Source: Alteromonas sp. KUL42 (lineage in GTDB: Bacteria > Pseudomonadota > Gammaproteobacteria > Enterobacterales > Alteromonadaceae). From it: 64,000 bases of DNA. Where the stretch lies: the NCBI RefSeq assembly GCF_006538325.1, contig NZ_BJKK01000008.1, positions 124,001 to 188,000 on the forward strand. Direction: 5' to 3'. The stretch's first letter is position 1. Every line of letters starts with the position of its first letter. Shown piece by piece: positions 6,929 to 15,816 of the stretch. Below the pieces are notes generated by a model. It did no database searches, was not told where the DNA came from, and saw nothing but the letters and a program-made list of their open reading frames with translations. A program made the translations under genes and the position numbers.

Positions 6929-8770
6929 TCAGTCTGCAAGTGCAGATACTTTCATGTGTAATTCTACAAACTCATCAACCTCTCCGTTGAAAAAAGTTTC
7001 TCGCAGCTCTTCAAATGTTAAAGATGAAAATAGCTTGTTTGCTATTTTTTTACCACCTAAGGCACCTGCTAAACCATTAGATTTTGATAATGCCTTAACG
7101 TCACACCAGTCGGTAAAAACGAGATTTGCGCCCGGAACTAAGCGTTCAATACCAGCTGAAGACATATAATTTTCTATTTCTCTCTTCTTAGATACCGTAA
7201 AGTTCTCGCCTTCCACAAACCCATACTCTGCCAATTTTTCAGCATTTGGAGATGCTTCATCTTCTGAAGTTTTGTCAGAGTCTAAGAAAATGAAGAATGG
7301 CTTATTCAAAGTTTGCAGCAAGTCTAGTGTTACCCAATGCTTGATGCTGCCACAACCACCAACAGGGATAGTAACGACGCCTAGATCAGCAAAGTTTTGT
7401 TCAACTATTCCATTGTCTTTATATGTATTGGCTAGATGATCGAAAGCAACGCAATCGTCTATGCCTTCGACAAGAAGAAAGCACTTTGTGTTGTCGAACA
7501 AAGAAATAAATTGGTTGTCGATTGTTATTCCTAGATCGCTCGCAATACCAGAGTGGTCATTTACACTCGAATCACATGTGTATGAGCCTGCCTCTTTATA
7601 TACCCTATGCAAGTCAGATTTTTGAGTTTTCGAAACAATTACAGGAGAGTGCGTTGTTAAGAAAACTTGGTAACCTGAAACCGAAATGTCATTTAGCTTT
7701 TCGAATAGGTTTTCTTGCGCAGAAGGGTGAAGAAATGTTTCAGGTTCTTCAAAACCAAAGATGATATTTTGAATTTCACTAGAATTCTGCTCAGCGAGAT
7801 ACTCAAAATAAGCCATCATTGTAATTCTTCGGAAGCCGTCCCCTCTTGCTGAAAGAGGCACTGAACCATTTCCGTTATCGCTGTCAAATGTAGTAGTGAT
7901 TAACTTACTCCAATCAAATTCAACGTTTGCATGAACCTGTTCACTTTCAGGGACTACAGCATTGATTTTGCTTGTAATAGCAGACAGAACTGTTTGTAAA
8001 TGCCCTTTTACCTTGTCCTCAAGCTCTTCAGTATCCACCTGTTCCTGAATGACTTTAAACGCCATATCTTTAAAGTATTTCTGTATAGTTGAATCACTTT
8101 CTGACAAAGGGGCGTCCGCTACAAAGTATTCAAACCTAGGCAAGCATGACTTAATAGCGCTCTCTGTCTTTTTAAGGCGAGATGTACCTGAAGTCGGTAG
8201 CTTCTCTGAAATATACGAAGACTCATCTCCACGAGCGATGAAGAACTCTCGAAGTCTATTTCTTTTCTCTGCATTATTGTGGGCTTCACCAGTGTCTGGG
8301 TTTGTCATTAAACCTGGTTCCGCTTCTAACCCATTATCTCGGCATAGCTTTATGAGCTTAGCTTCCGTAAGTGAAAAGAAATCTAGCTCACCAAATGAGA
8401 GTCTTTCTACAAAATATTCGGGAGAAATTTTACCTGATTTGGTTCCATCCCATCTTTTTTTGAGGTGTAAGTAACCATCACTGTTAACTAAACCTTCAGC
8501 TTCAAAAGTCGTGGTAGTATTTTCATCAATAACAATTTGCGTATGATTCGGGCAGAAGTAAAGTTCGATTACAGAAAATTGTTCTGTTGTGTTATTTAAA
8601 TATTCTGCTTGATACTGCTTTGAATTTATAAAAAGATCTAAGGCTTTCAATACAGTTGACTTGCCCGCATCATTTTTACCAACGATAACATTGAAATCTT
8701 TTGCAGGTATTTCTACTCGCTCACTAATACCTTTAAAGCCACTAATCGCAATTTTTTCTAACTTTATCAT
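6929..8770 (-). CDS. OLD-family ATP-dependent nuclease (AAA ATPase plus TOPRIM)
   Basis: 613 residues. The N-terminal ABC/SMC-type ATPase shows Walker A GKNDAGKST (about residues 30-38), a Walker B region FGFEEPETFLHP and a switch histidine in LTTHSPVIV. The C-terminal TOPRIM nuclease shows FLLVEGIDDCVAF (metal-binding Glu) and FIFLDSDKTSEDE (DxD). This is the layout of OLD nucleases: phage P2 Old excludes lambda, and GajA is the OLD subunit of Gabija. No UvrD/GajB partner lies beside it, so it fits a stand-alone class 1 OLD. ATG at 8770 is preferred over a TTG at 8785. It sits inside a well-bounded integron cassette; phage defence is inferred. Confidence 0.85.
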   Translation of the reverse strand: MIKLEKIAISGFKGISERVEIPAKDFNVIVGKNDAGKSTVLKALDLFINSKQYQAEYLNNTTEQFSVIELYFCPNHTQIVIDENTTTTFEAEGLVNSDGYLHLKKRWDGTKSGKISPEYFVERLSFGELDFFSLTEAKLIKLCRDNGLEAEPGLMTNPDTGEAHNNAEKRNRLREFFIARGDESSYISEKLPTSGTSRLKKTESAIKSCLPRFEYFVADAPLSESDSTIQKYFKDMAFKVIQEQVDTEELEDKVKGHLQTVLSAITSKINAVVPESEQVHANVEFDWSKLITTTFDSDNGNGSVPLSARGDGFRRITMMAYFEYLAEQNSSEIQNIIFGFEEPETFLHPSAQENLFEKLNDISVSGYQVFLTTHSPVIVSKTQKSDLHRVYKEAGSYTCDSSVNDHSGIASDLGITIDNQFISLFDNTKCFLLVEGIDDCVAFDHLANTYKDNGIVEQNFADLGVVTIPVGGCGSIKHWVTLDLLQTLNKPFFIFLDSDKTSEDEASPNAEKLAEYGFVEGENFTVSKKREIENYMSSAGIERLVPGANLVFTDWCDVKALSKSNGLAGALGGKKIANKLFSSLTFEELRETFFNGEVDEFVELHMKVSALAD

Positions 8771-8790
8771 TATTCCTAATTCCAACTGAT

Positions 8791-8800
8791 GAGGCTTAAC
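8791..8800 (-). other. cassette insertion boundary (GTTAAGCCTC)
   Basis: On the minus strand this reads GTTAAGCCTC, matching the GTTRRRY integration consensus, and is exactly complementary to the GAGGCTTAAC core that ends the same cassette at 6921-6930. It marks the upstream edge of the OLD cassette. Confidence 0.6.
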
Positions 8801-8937
8801 AGTTTACTCGTCCCCAAACTGGTCATTATTGCCAAACCAAAACAGGGCTTTTGTTTTTAAATATTCATTAATCAACCCACAATAACCCATTGTCAAAACA
8901 AGTAATATCATCGTTTGGTGCCTTTTTCACAAAAGGT

Positions 8938-8972
8938 AAAAACACCAAATCGGGTTGTAGGTAAATTTGGTG
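8938..8972 (-). terminator. intrinsic terminator of ybaK
   Basis: On the minus strand CACCAAAT (8972-8965) pairs with ATTTGGTG (8950-8943) and is followed directly by TTTTT (8942-8938). It is 15 bases after the ybaK stop. A third copy of TTTGGTG at 8914-8920 could pair alternatively. Confidence 0.7.
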
Positions 8973-8986
8973 CTTTTCACAAACTT

Positions 8987-9455
8987 CTAAATCGCAATAC
9001 CCGCAAACTTCCCACGGGTTAGCTGGACTAAATCTTTAGGTGAAAGTTCTACCTCTAAACCGCGCTTGCCTGCACTTACATAAATAACTGCTTGGGGTTC
9101 GGCGGTAGCATCTAACACAGTGGGCAGGCTTTTCTTTTGACCTAATGGGCTAACACCGCCTAGCACATAACCGGTAGATGCCATTACTGCATCGGCTTGT
9201 GCCATCGCTACTTTTTTCACCCCTAGGGCTTTTGCCATCTTTTTTTCGCTTAGCTTTGTGTCTACTGGCACTATGGCTACGGCAAGTTTGCCCAGCTCGT
9301 TACTCACAACCAGTGTTTTAAACACACTGCTGGCGTTTAAGTTAAGCTTTTCTACCGCTTCTAAACCGAACGATGCCGCATTAGCATCGTGTTCGTATTT
9401 AAGCACCTTGTGTTGAACGCGTTTTTTTTAGAAGTAAGGTTATTGCTGGTGTCAT
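8987..9455 (-). CDS. ybaK: Cys-tRNA(Pro) deacylase YbaK, frameshifted near the start
   Basis: YbaK hydrolyses Cys mischarged onto tRNA-Pro in the cytoplasm. The main frame (from 9406, 139 codons) matches the E. coli protein: YEHD, FKTLVV, GVKKVAMA, STGYVLGGVSPLGQKK, IYVSAGKRGLE. It lacks the first ~16 residues. These are encoded from ATG 9455 (MTPAITLLLKK), one base out of frame across an A8 run (9422-9429); with seven A the protein is 155 residues, the family length. The ATG overlaps the acylase stop as ATGA, so translation is coupled. The shift may be a homopolymer sequencing error, slippage-based switching, or a real mutation. Confidence 0.8.
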
Positions 9456-11785
9456 TCGTTTTCTTTTTTATAAAAAAGGCGAGTATGTTCTATTTCGCCC
9501 GGCAGTAATGGGGTGGCCGCATGGGTGGCATAATCGTTAAACCCTTGCGTAAAATAGTTTGATAGTGGGTGGCCCGATTGGCCGCCAGGCAATGTAAGTA
9601 TGGCGTTGTCTAAATGTCCTGGGCTTACAAAAAAGCGTTCAGACGCGCCAAACGTGGGCGCTTGTACCGCTGGCATGTAGGTGTCGCCAAATCCATCTAC
9701 CTTTGCCATGTTAAGGTATTTGCCTACCACAGGAATGTTTGCGGCAAACGGGTGCTCTACGGTTAATGTGTTTACATTACCCCAGCGAAGCAGGTCCATG
9801 TCGGCGTCTACCGGTGAGTATTTATCTAATAACTTGTGCTTGGCCCGTCGGTAGGCGTCTACCAATAGTTCGTCATAGCTTTCTGTATTGTCAGGCAACC
9901 AACTTTCAGGTTGGCTGTATATTAGCTGCCAGACGGCGGGCTCTATACCGCGTAAAAGCGTACGGCTGTTTATGCCTTGCTGATCAAGCGTGCCTAAAAT
10001 GCCACCAAATAAGGTTTGCACTACTTCACGTCTAAAGTGTTTCACTAGGGTGTAGCCCACCGAATCGGCGCAGGCGCATTCACCCCATGTATTTAAATAG
10101 GCAATGTCGGGCTTAAACTCTACATTTTGTAGCGTTAACAGGCCCAGTAATAAATCGTGCCATGGCGTTAAAAACGCGGCGTGGTTGTCTAGCTGAATGG
10201 CATAAAAATCGTTTTCGGTGAAGCTGTCTTTTTCGAACAATCGGTCGCGAATTTGCTTTCCTCGTGCTCCTAATGCGTAACCGCCATCACCTAAACGGGG
10301 AATATCGCTGGCTGATATAACGCGGGCATTGGCCGTCCAAATTCTCTCTGAGCTGGGGTTTGAAACCACAGGCAGTCGCTTGGCTTTTTCAGCGGGCACT
10401 ACGTCTTGCTCAGAAATAGCGGTAAACGACGCTTTGTCGCGCTGCATTACCGCACCGGCGGGTAACCATGCTGCGCTACCTTGTGCATCTACCACCACCA
10501 TGTTTTGAGTAGGTATGGCAATGGTTTTACCTATGGCAATGGCGTCTTTTACGTGTTTCGCACCACCAAAATTAACAATGCTTAAGTTGGCAGCAAAGGG
10601 ATGATGCGCCACCCAGTTTAGGGCGTAGCGCTTGCCGTTTATGGCTTTAACAGGGCCGAACTTGCTTACTTCTATGGTGTGCGTGTACTCAGAGTCGGGC
10701 AGGGCAATTTTTTGTATATAGGTTTGAGTAGGGGTATTTTCGTCTAGTTCTACCCAATCTACATTATCTAAATTGGCGTTAGTGAAGCCCCACGCAATAT
10801 GATTGTTAGTACCTACTACTATGCCGGGCAAACCGGGTAGCGACACACCGGTAACTTGTATGTCTTCACCGGCTTCTTGATAGTTTAATTGTGCTCTGTA
10901 CCAAATAATGGGTACGCGCAAGCCAAGGTGCATGTCGTTAGCTAATAAGCCTGCACCGGTTTGGGTTAATTTTCCGGTTACGGCCCAGTTGTTACTGCCA
11001 ATATCCGGCAGCTCTGTGCCATTGTATGTTGAGTTTGCTAATTTGGCCAAATGCTGTAACGCGCCATCAACTTTAGCATTCAAATATTCAGGGTAGGGCG
11101 GAACGGGCTGCGTGCTTGGTGGTATTTCACTGCCATCTAACGCCGCTTGGTGATGGCTAGGCTGGGTAATAAAACGGTAAATGTCTTCGCCAAAGGTTTC
11201 TACCAGAGCTTGTCGCGCCATGTCGATGTCTATCTGAGAACCCTGTAAATCAAGGTACATGCTGTAAATAACCAAAATACTGTCGGTAGGACGCCATTGC
11301 TGAATGTCTACACCCGCTGCTAAGTATTCAAAAGGCGGTGTGGTAAATTCGTCTAGCGCATCGTTTACACCGTGGGCATAGCGTACCAACAGGTCCTTTT
11401 GGCGTTCAGGCAAGTTGTTAAACACCACGAGTGCTCGTTGCTCGAACTGGTGAAAGCTTACTCGTTTGTCTAGCTCTAACGCTCGTTTGCCAACCCATTG
11501 TGACAATCCACCCGACGCTGAACGCCGTTGTAAGTCCATTTGAAAAAAGCGGTCTTGGGCATGGGCAAAGCCAAGGGCATAGGCAGCATCGGCTAAATCG
11601 TCGGCATGAATAACGGCTTGGCCTAGCGCATCACGCTGAAGCGAGGTGTTGTTTTCTACGTGAAACGTGTGGCTATTGCCGTCTAAGGTAGGAAGGCTAA
11701 GAGTTAGTGTGAAATACAGTGCTGCACCAATGGCCAGTAATAGAATTAAAGTCCCTGCAAGCAACCACTTGATCCAATTTAGCAC
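9452..11785 (-). CDS. penicillin acylase-family Ntn hydrolase
   Basis: 777 residues with GTG start and GGGAG 8-9 bases upstream. An N-terminal membrane/signal segment (WLLAGTLILLLAIGAALYF) exports it. The alpha-chain region has ADDLADAAYALGFAHAQDR and the autocleavage site is IGSNNWAV (about residue 264), where Ser becomes the N-terminal nucleophile of the beta chain. Family members cleave amide bonds of beta-lactams, acyl-homoserine lactones or peptides; the substrate is not predictable, and quorum-signal degradation is one option. The stop overlaps the ybaK start (ATGA). It is divergent from nagZ. Confidence 0.88.
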   Translation of the reverse strand: MLNWIKWLLAGTLILLLAIGAALYFTLTLSLPTLDGNSHTFHVENNTSLQRDALGQAVIHADDLADAAYALGFAHAQDRFFQMDLQRRSASGGLSQWVGKRALELDKRVSFHQFEQRALVVFNNLPERQKDLLVRYAHGVNDALDEFTTPPFEYLAAGVDIQQWRPTDSILVIYSMYLDLQGSQIDIDMARQALVETFGEDIYRFITQPSHHQAALDGSEIPPSTQPVPPYPEYLNAKVDGALQHLAKLANSTYNGTELPDIGSNNWAVTGKLTQTGAGLLANDMHLGLRVPIIWYRAQLNYQEAGEDIQVTGVSLPGLPGIVVGTNNHIAWGFTNANLDNVDWVELDENTPTQTYIQKIALPDSEYTHTIEVSKFGPVKAINGKRYALNWVAHHPFAANLSIVNFGGAKHVKDAIAIGKTIAIPTQNMVVVDAQGSAAWLPAGAVMQRDKASFTAISEQDVVPAEKAKRLPVVSNPSSERIWTANARVISASDIPRLGDGGYALGARGKQIRDRLFEKDSFTENDFYAIQLDNHAAFLTPWHDLLLGLLTLQNVEFKPDIAYLNTWGECACADSVGYTLVKHFRREVVQTLFGGILGTLDQQGINSRTLLRGIEPAVWQLIYSQPESWLPDNTESYDELLVDAYRRAKHKLLDKYSPVDADMDLLRWGNVNTLTVEHPFAANIPVVGKYLNMAKVDGFGDTYMPAVQAPTFGASERFFVSPGHLDNAILTLPGGQSGHPLSNYFTQGFNDYATHAATPLLPGEIEHTRLFYKKENE

Positions 11786-11883
11786 GTGTAATACTCCCTT
11801 TTTTTCTCTATCCTAACCACAGATGTAGTAAATTTGAAGTGATGTTTTATGACACAGTTGCAGCTGTCGCTAAAGGAGGGCAT

Positions 11884-12921
11884 GTGGGCCCGTTAATGTT
11901 GGATTGTCAGGCCGAAGAATTATTGCCTGAAGAAAAGGAAAAGCTTGCACATCCTGCGGTTGGGGGCTTGATATTATTTACCCGCAATTTTTACGATAAA
12001 GCGCAGCTAGCTGCACTGGTAAAAGACATACGCGCCAGCGCTAAACAGCCCATTGCCATAGCGGTAGATCACGAAGGCGGGCGCGTTCAGCGTTTTCGCG
12101 AAGGCTTTACTGCCATTCCTGCAATGGGGGATATTCTTAAAAACACGTCGGACAACGCCAGCAGCGAAGCTTACGCTAAAGCGTGTGGTATTGCGCTGGC
12201 TTACGAGCTTAAAGCGCTGGATATCGACTTTAGCTTTGCCCCTGTACTTGATATTAACGGCCCGTCGCAGGTTATTGGCGACAGAGCCTTTGCCGAGCAT
12301 GCCGACGATGTTATCAGGCTTGCCAGCTGCCTAATTGACGGGCTAAGTACCGTTAACATGCCTGCTATTGGTAAACACTTTCCTGGTCATGGCAGCGTGG
12401 TGCCCGATTCTCATATAGCGCTACCGGTTGATGAACGTAGTTTTGACGAGATTGTCGCCACCGATATGGTGGTGTTTAAACAGTTAATTGCGCAAAGCAA
12501 ACTACATGGGGTAATGCCTGCCCATGTGATTTACAGCGAAGTGTGCAGTCAGCCTGCGGGGTTCTCTTCTCATTGGTTGCAGCACGTCTTGCGCAAAAGT
12601 TTGGGCTTTACCGGCGCTGTATTTTCTGACGATTTGTCGATGCACGGCGCAAGCGTTGCAGGCGGTTATGTAGAGCGCGCACAAGCAGCGTTAGACGCAG
12701 GGTGCGATATGGTACTTGCGTGCAACAATGTTGAAGGTGCGGAAAGCATTATTGATGGGTTAGAGAGACGAGTGTTCCACGCCCACCCTGAAGATGTTAA
12801 AAAAGGTGAGCGTGTATTGTCGTTACTTAGTAGCACACGTTCGTCTGATGGCGAACTTGCAGGGCTTAAAAGCACGTATAACAATGCTGTTACGTTAATT
12901 AATAAGCTGCGCAAAGACTAA
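11884..12921 (+). CDS. nagZ: beta-N-acetylhexosaminidase NagZ (GH3)
   Basis: NagZ removes N-acetylglucosamine from cytoplasmic muropeptides in peptidoglycan recycling. The protein is 345 residues: GPLMLDCQAEEL start, GGLILFTRNFYD, AVDHEGGRVQRFREGF, the loop motif KHFPGHGSVVPDSH carrying the acid/base histidine, and VFSDDLSMHGA with the catalytic aspartate. I set the start at GTG 11884 because it follows AAGGAGG and matches the E. coli N-terminus; an ATG 45 bases upstream would add an unconserved extension. It is divergent from the acylase and converges on pduO. Confidence 0.93.
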   Translation: MGPLMLDCQAEELLPEEKEKLAHPAVGGLILFTRNFYDKAQLAALVKDIRASAKQPIAIAVDHEGGRVQRFREGFTAIPAMGDILKNTSDNASSEAYAKACGIALAYELKALDIDFSFAPVLDINGPSQVIGDRAFAEHADDVIRLASCLIDGLSTVNMPAIGKHFPGHGSVVPDSHIALPVDERSFDEIVATDMVVFKQLIAQSKLHGVMPAHVIYSEVCSQPAGFSSHWLQHVLRKSLGFTGAVFSDDLSMHGASVAGGYVERAQAALDAGCDMVLACNNVEGAESIIDGLERRVFHAHPEDVKKGERVLSLLSSTRSSDGELAGLKSTYNNAVTLINKLRKD

Positions 12922-13049
12922 ATAATACTTGCACTTCAAGGCTAGTGTTACGCCTTCAAGCAAGGACCCCGTTTACTGGTTTTGTTTTGCAAATTGGTAT
13001 GCAGGTGTACAGGTATGGGTTATACGGGTTTAGCCTATGTAGGTTTCGC

Positions 13050-13565
13050 TTATACAGGAGCTTCGTCAACGCCGGCTTCTATATTCACAAAGCGCGCAAA
13101 GGTGAACAGAAAGTCACTTAAGCGGTTTAGGTAGGCGTAAACCACTTCGGGTACGTCGTGATGTTTGGCCAAACTTATCACCGCGCGCTCGGCTCTGCGG
13201 CAAACGGCTCTGCAAACATGCGCCTGCGCACCAGCGGTACTTCCACCGGGTAACACAAACGACGTATTAGGCGACATTTTATTGGTTAAGGTGTCGATAA
13301 GTGCTTCAAGTGAGTCGATGTCGTCTTGCTGCAAGGTAGTGCTTGCTGAAATAGCAAACCCGGCCTGAAACAGTTTGCGCTGCACATTGTGCAACATGTT
13401 TTTGTGTTCAGCCTTTACCATGGTACACAGCAGGCCAATGTGGCTGTTTAGCTCGTCCATTTCGCCATAGCTTTGTACTATTAAATCGTCTTTGTCTACA
13501 CGAACGGCTTTGTCTACATAAATTTGGGTACTGCCTTTATCACCCGTGCGCGTGTATATCTTCAT
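13050..13565 (-). CDS. pduO: PduO-type ATP:cob(I)alamin adenosyltransferase
   Basis: 171 residues. It transfers adenosyl from ATP to cob(I)alamin, giving coenzyme B12. The N-terminal ATP site is KIYTRTGDKGST, followed by YGEMDELNSHIGLL; the signature helix CRAVCRRAERAVISL and the C-terminal YLNRLSDFLFTFAR complete the family pattern. No other cobalamin gene is adjacent, which fits an organism that salvages rather than makes B12, but that is inference. It follows csiV on the same strand, separated by a strong hairpin. Confidence 0.92.
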   Translation of the reverse strand: MKIYTRTGDKGSTQIYVDKAVRVDKDDLIVQSYGEMDELNSHIGLLCTMVKAEHKNMLHNVQRKLFQAGFAISASTTLQQDDIDSLEALIDTLTNKMSPNTSFVLPGGSTAGAQAHVCRAVCRRAERAVISLAKHHDVPEVVYAYLNRLSDFLFTFARFVNIEAGVDEAPV

Positions 13566-13588
13566 GTATTTGTTTGTCCTTTCGAATC

Positions 13589-13629
13589 AACGCTGTTCTC
13601 GTTTCTCATATATACCCGTGAACAGCGTT
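13589..13629. terminator. hairpin after csiV
   Basis: AACGCTGTTC (13589-13598) pairs perfectly with GAACAGCGTT (13620-13629) across a 21-base loop. It sits 6 bases after the csiV stop and before pduO. No T run follows on the minus strand, so it may act as a weak terminator or an mRNA 3'-end protector. Confidence 0.5.
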
Positions 13630-13634
13630 TTACT

Positions 13635-15815
13635 TTATAAGTCGCTTGTTTCTTCGTCAGCTGGGCGATGATAGCGGCGAATTTGCACGATAAACCCAAA
13701 CAGTGGATGGTCAAAGTAATGTAATTGGGTACTTATTACGCGGCGCTGCTCGGCAAGCGGGATAGAAGCCAGTTTGTACTCTACCGCTTGGGTAGATGCG
13801 CTGTCTTCAGCCGATGCCTCAGTAGCCGCTAACACAGCTTCAGACGTAGGTATAGGCGCGTCCTGAGAACTGTTATCGGCATTACTTATAGCTGCATCAC
13901 CAAATGTACTGTTAGTAAAATACTCACTTGGTACGGGCTGGCGATAGAAGAGTTCGCTGTCTATGTGCAAATAAGGCACGCGGTTAATGTATTTGAGGAA
14001 TACTTTCATCGACCCATCAATTTCCCAAATAGGCGGTACGCGACCACCAAGGGCATCGGCGTTAATCGCCTCTTCATCAGAAGAGCGTTTTTCCAATGGG
14101 TTAATGTCACTAAACGGGATAGCTTTAGGGTTGGTGATGCGACTATCTAGCTTCGCAAAAAAGTCAGGCTCGTTTTGTGCTGCTTGGTAATTCGAAGCTG
14201 CATCGTTGTTGTTTTGCGTGTTGTTACCTTCATTTGCTTCGTTGCTATCAACACTATAACCATCAACACTATTGCTATAGGTGATTTGGTTTGCACTGTC
14301 ACTATCGCTCATTAAAGCATTGTCGCTCGATTTGCCATGAAGTGTCTGCGTCAGTTTATCTAATGCGTTTAAGCTATCTGCTGGTATGTGCTTCTCCAGC
14401 TCGCTCTCAATTTCACTTTCAGCTGGGCGCATGAATCCATCAATGTCGAATTCGCTCGCGTAATTTTTACCACCATACAAATGCACATTAAAGGCGTTGT
14501 CTTTGCCAAACAGCACTGGCTGACGCCATGCTACATGAAACATACGCTCAAGCTCGCGGCTACTGCGAATTTGCCTAGAAATAGAGGTGAGTGCGTGTTG
14601 ATCGCTAGACAGTAAATGCGGGCTAGCGGCACGACGAAAATCAAAGCCTTCAATAATAATGGGTAATTGCTTGGGTATAGGTAAGCTATTGTCTACTGTG
14701 TCTTTTTGCCATACTGCGCCATTATTCGTGTAGGCTATGTTTAGCCACGGCTTAGGTTGTTCGCAATAGCTAAACGCTGGGACTGTGTAACGGTTGGTGT
14801 ATTCTACTGCATTTTTGCTTATGCCTGCTTTTGCTTCTTCAGTTGTTAGTGCTGAAACTGCGTCTTCTGGCAATGCTTCTTTTTCTAGTAATGCTTCGTT
14901 TGGTGTGGGTGTGTTTGTAGTTGCTTCGTCTGATGACACCACTGAACTAGCTTGCTCAAAAAATACTTGCTCAAACGCTAGGCCAAAGAACGACAGCCAG
15001 TAAGAAGCAATGGTTTCATCCCTCGGTGGTGGTGTTTCTTCAACTTCAGGTTCAAGTTCAGATTCAGTTTCTTCACTAGCGGTACTTGCCTCGTTTGCGT
15101 CATTCGCACCGTTTTCGTTAACGGCAAACTCGACAAATTCACCCATGTCGTTAGTGCTTTGTGCATCGGTAAGCTCAAAGTCAGTGCTTTGCTGCACTAG
15201 TAATTCATCTTGCGATGGTTCTGTAGAAAAAGCGTCACTGCTTGTTTTTATACTTCTGTTCTGATCAATATCGCTGATTTGTTCAATGCTACCGTTTTGC
15301 TCAGCAGTGCTTTCCGTGCTTGCGAGCACCTCAGATTCATCATATTCAGCGTTATTCGTTGCTGCATAGTCGGATACGTTTTCGCTTTCGCCAAACGAGC
15401 TTTCACTAAAAGCAGCTTCTCCAAACGAGCCTGAACTTAACGCTGCGGTATCATCCAGTGCTTCAGGTTCAGGTAATGGGGGCAGTGATAAAAAGTCGAC
15501 GTCGCTGTCGGGAATATGAATTTGATATTCTTCCGGAAAGTCGGGTGGGGCATTGCTGTCTACACCGCAGGTGGCAAGCCCTTGCTTAAGCCAGCTGATA
15601 TCAGGGTAAATGGCGTTACTAATCACATCCACATCAGCTTGGTTAACTAATAACGATTCTGCCAGCGTGAATTGTTCTTCTAATTCGGTTAATGCTAGGT
15701 TTCGCTTAAACGCGATAACTTCCACATCAAACCACCAATCGTCATTGGCATTTGCATTATGCGAGGCAAGCACACTGAATAAAGCAAGTGATAAACACCC
15801 GCGAATGAACGTCAT
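13635..15815 (-). CDS. csiV: CsiV-family protein with a very long acidic insert
   Basis: CsiV is an inner-membrane/periplasmic peptidoglycan-binding protein that activates the SPOR protein and PBP1A partner LpoA in Vibrio. The signal peptide (MTFIRGCLSLALFSVLASHNANA) is followed by DWWFDVEVIAFKRN. The C-terminal ~350 residues are also family-like (FEGFDFRRAASPHLL, VPYLHIDSELFYRQP, HYFDHPLFGFIVQIRRY). Between them, about residues 115-320, lies an acidic Ser/Glu/Asn-rich low-complexity stretch, making the protein 726 residues, far longer than the Vibrio protein. ATG 15815 sits one base after the mfd stop, so it is cotranscribed with mfd. Confidence 0.8.
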   Translation of the reverse strand: MTFIRGCLSLALFSVLASHNANANDDWWFDVEVIAFKRNLALTELEEQFTLAESLLVNQADVDVISNAIYPDISWLKQGLATCGVDSNAPPDFPEEYQIHIPDSDVDFLSLPPLPEPEALDDTAALSSGSFGEAAFSESSFGESENVSDYAATNNAEYDESEVLASTESTAEQNGSIEQISDIDQNRSIKTSSDAFSTEPSQDELLVQQSTDFELTDAQSTNDMGEFVEFAVNENGANDANEASTASEETESELEPEVEETPPPRDETIASYWLSFFGLAFEQVFFEQASSVVSSDEATTNTPTPNEALLEKEALPEDAVSALTTEEAKAGISKNAVEYTNRYTVPAFSYCEQPKPWLNIAYTNNGAVWQKDTVDNSLPIPKQLPIIIEGFDFRRAASPHLLSSDQHALTSISRQIRSSRELERMFHVAWRQPVLFGKDNAFNVHLYGGKNYASEFDIDGFMRPAESEIESELEKHIPADSLNALDKLTQTLHGKSSDNALMSDSDSANQITYSNSVDGYSVDSNEANEGNNTQNNNDAASNYQAAQNEPDFFAKLDSRITNPKAIPFSDINPLEKRSSDEEAINADALGGRVPPIWEIDGSMKVFLKYINRVPYLHIDSELFYRQPVPSEYFTNSTFGDAAISNADNSSQDAPIPTSEAVLAATEASAEDSASTQAVEYKLASIPLAEQRRVISTQLHYFDHPLFGFIVQIRRYHRPADEETSDL

Positions 15816-15816
15816 G

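Larger units (their letters stand above)
6838..8799 (-). mobile_element. integron gene cassette carrying an OLD-family nuclease
   Basis: The unit begins with TTAAGCCTC (minus strand, from 8799), carries one gene, and ends with an attC whose core is GAGGCTTAAC. Ten bases at the two edges are exact complements, the signature of a cassette inserted at G/TTRRRY. No integrase gene or attI is in view, so this belongs to a cassette cluster without a nearby integrase, or the integrase has been lost. The length (about 1.96 kb) is large for a cassette. Confidence 0.65.

Noticed and set aside
6929..8785. Gabija (GajAB) system
   Set aside because: The GajA-like part is present but no UvrD-type GajB helicase lies on either side; upstream is a terminator and ybaK, downstream a small membrane protein.
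14794..15264. Plus-strand Ser-rich open frames
   Set aside because: These are shadows of the acidic insert of csiV, whose codon pattern produces long Ser-rich frames on the other strand.
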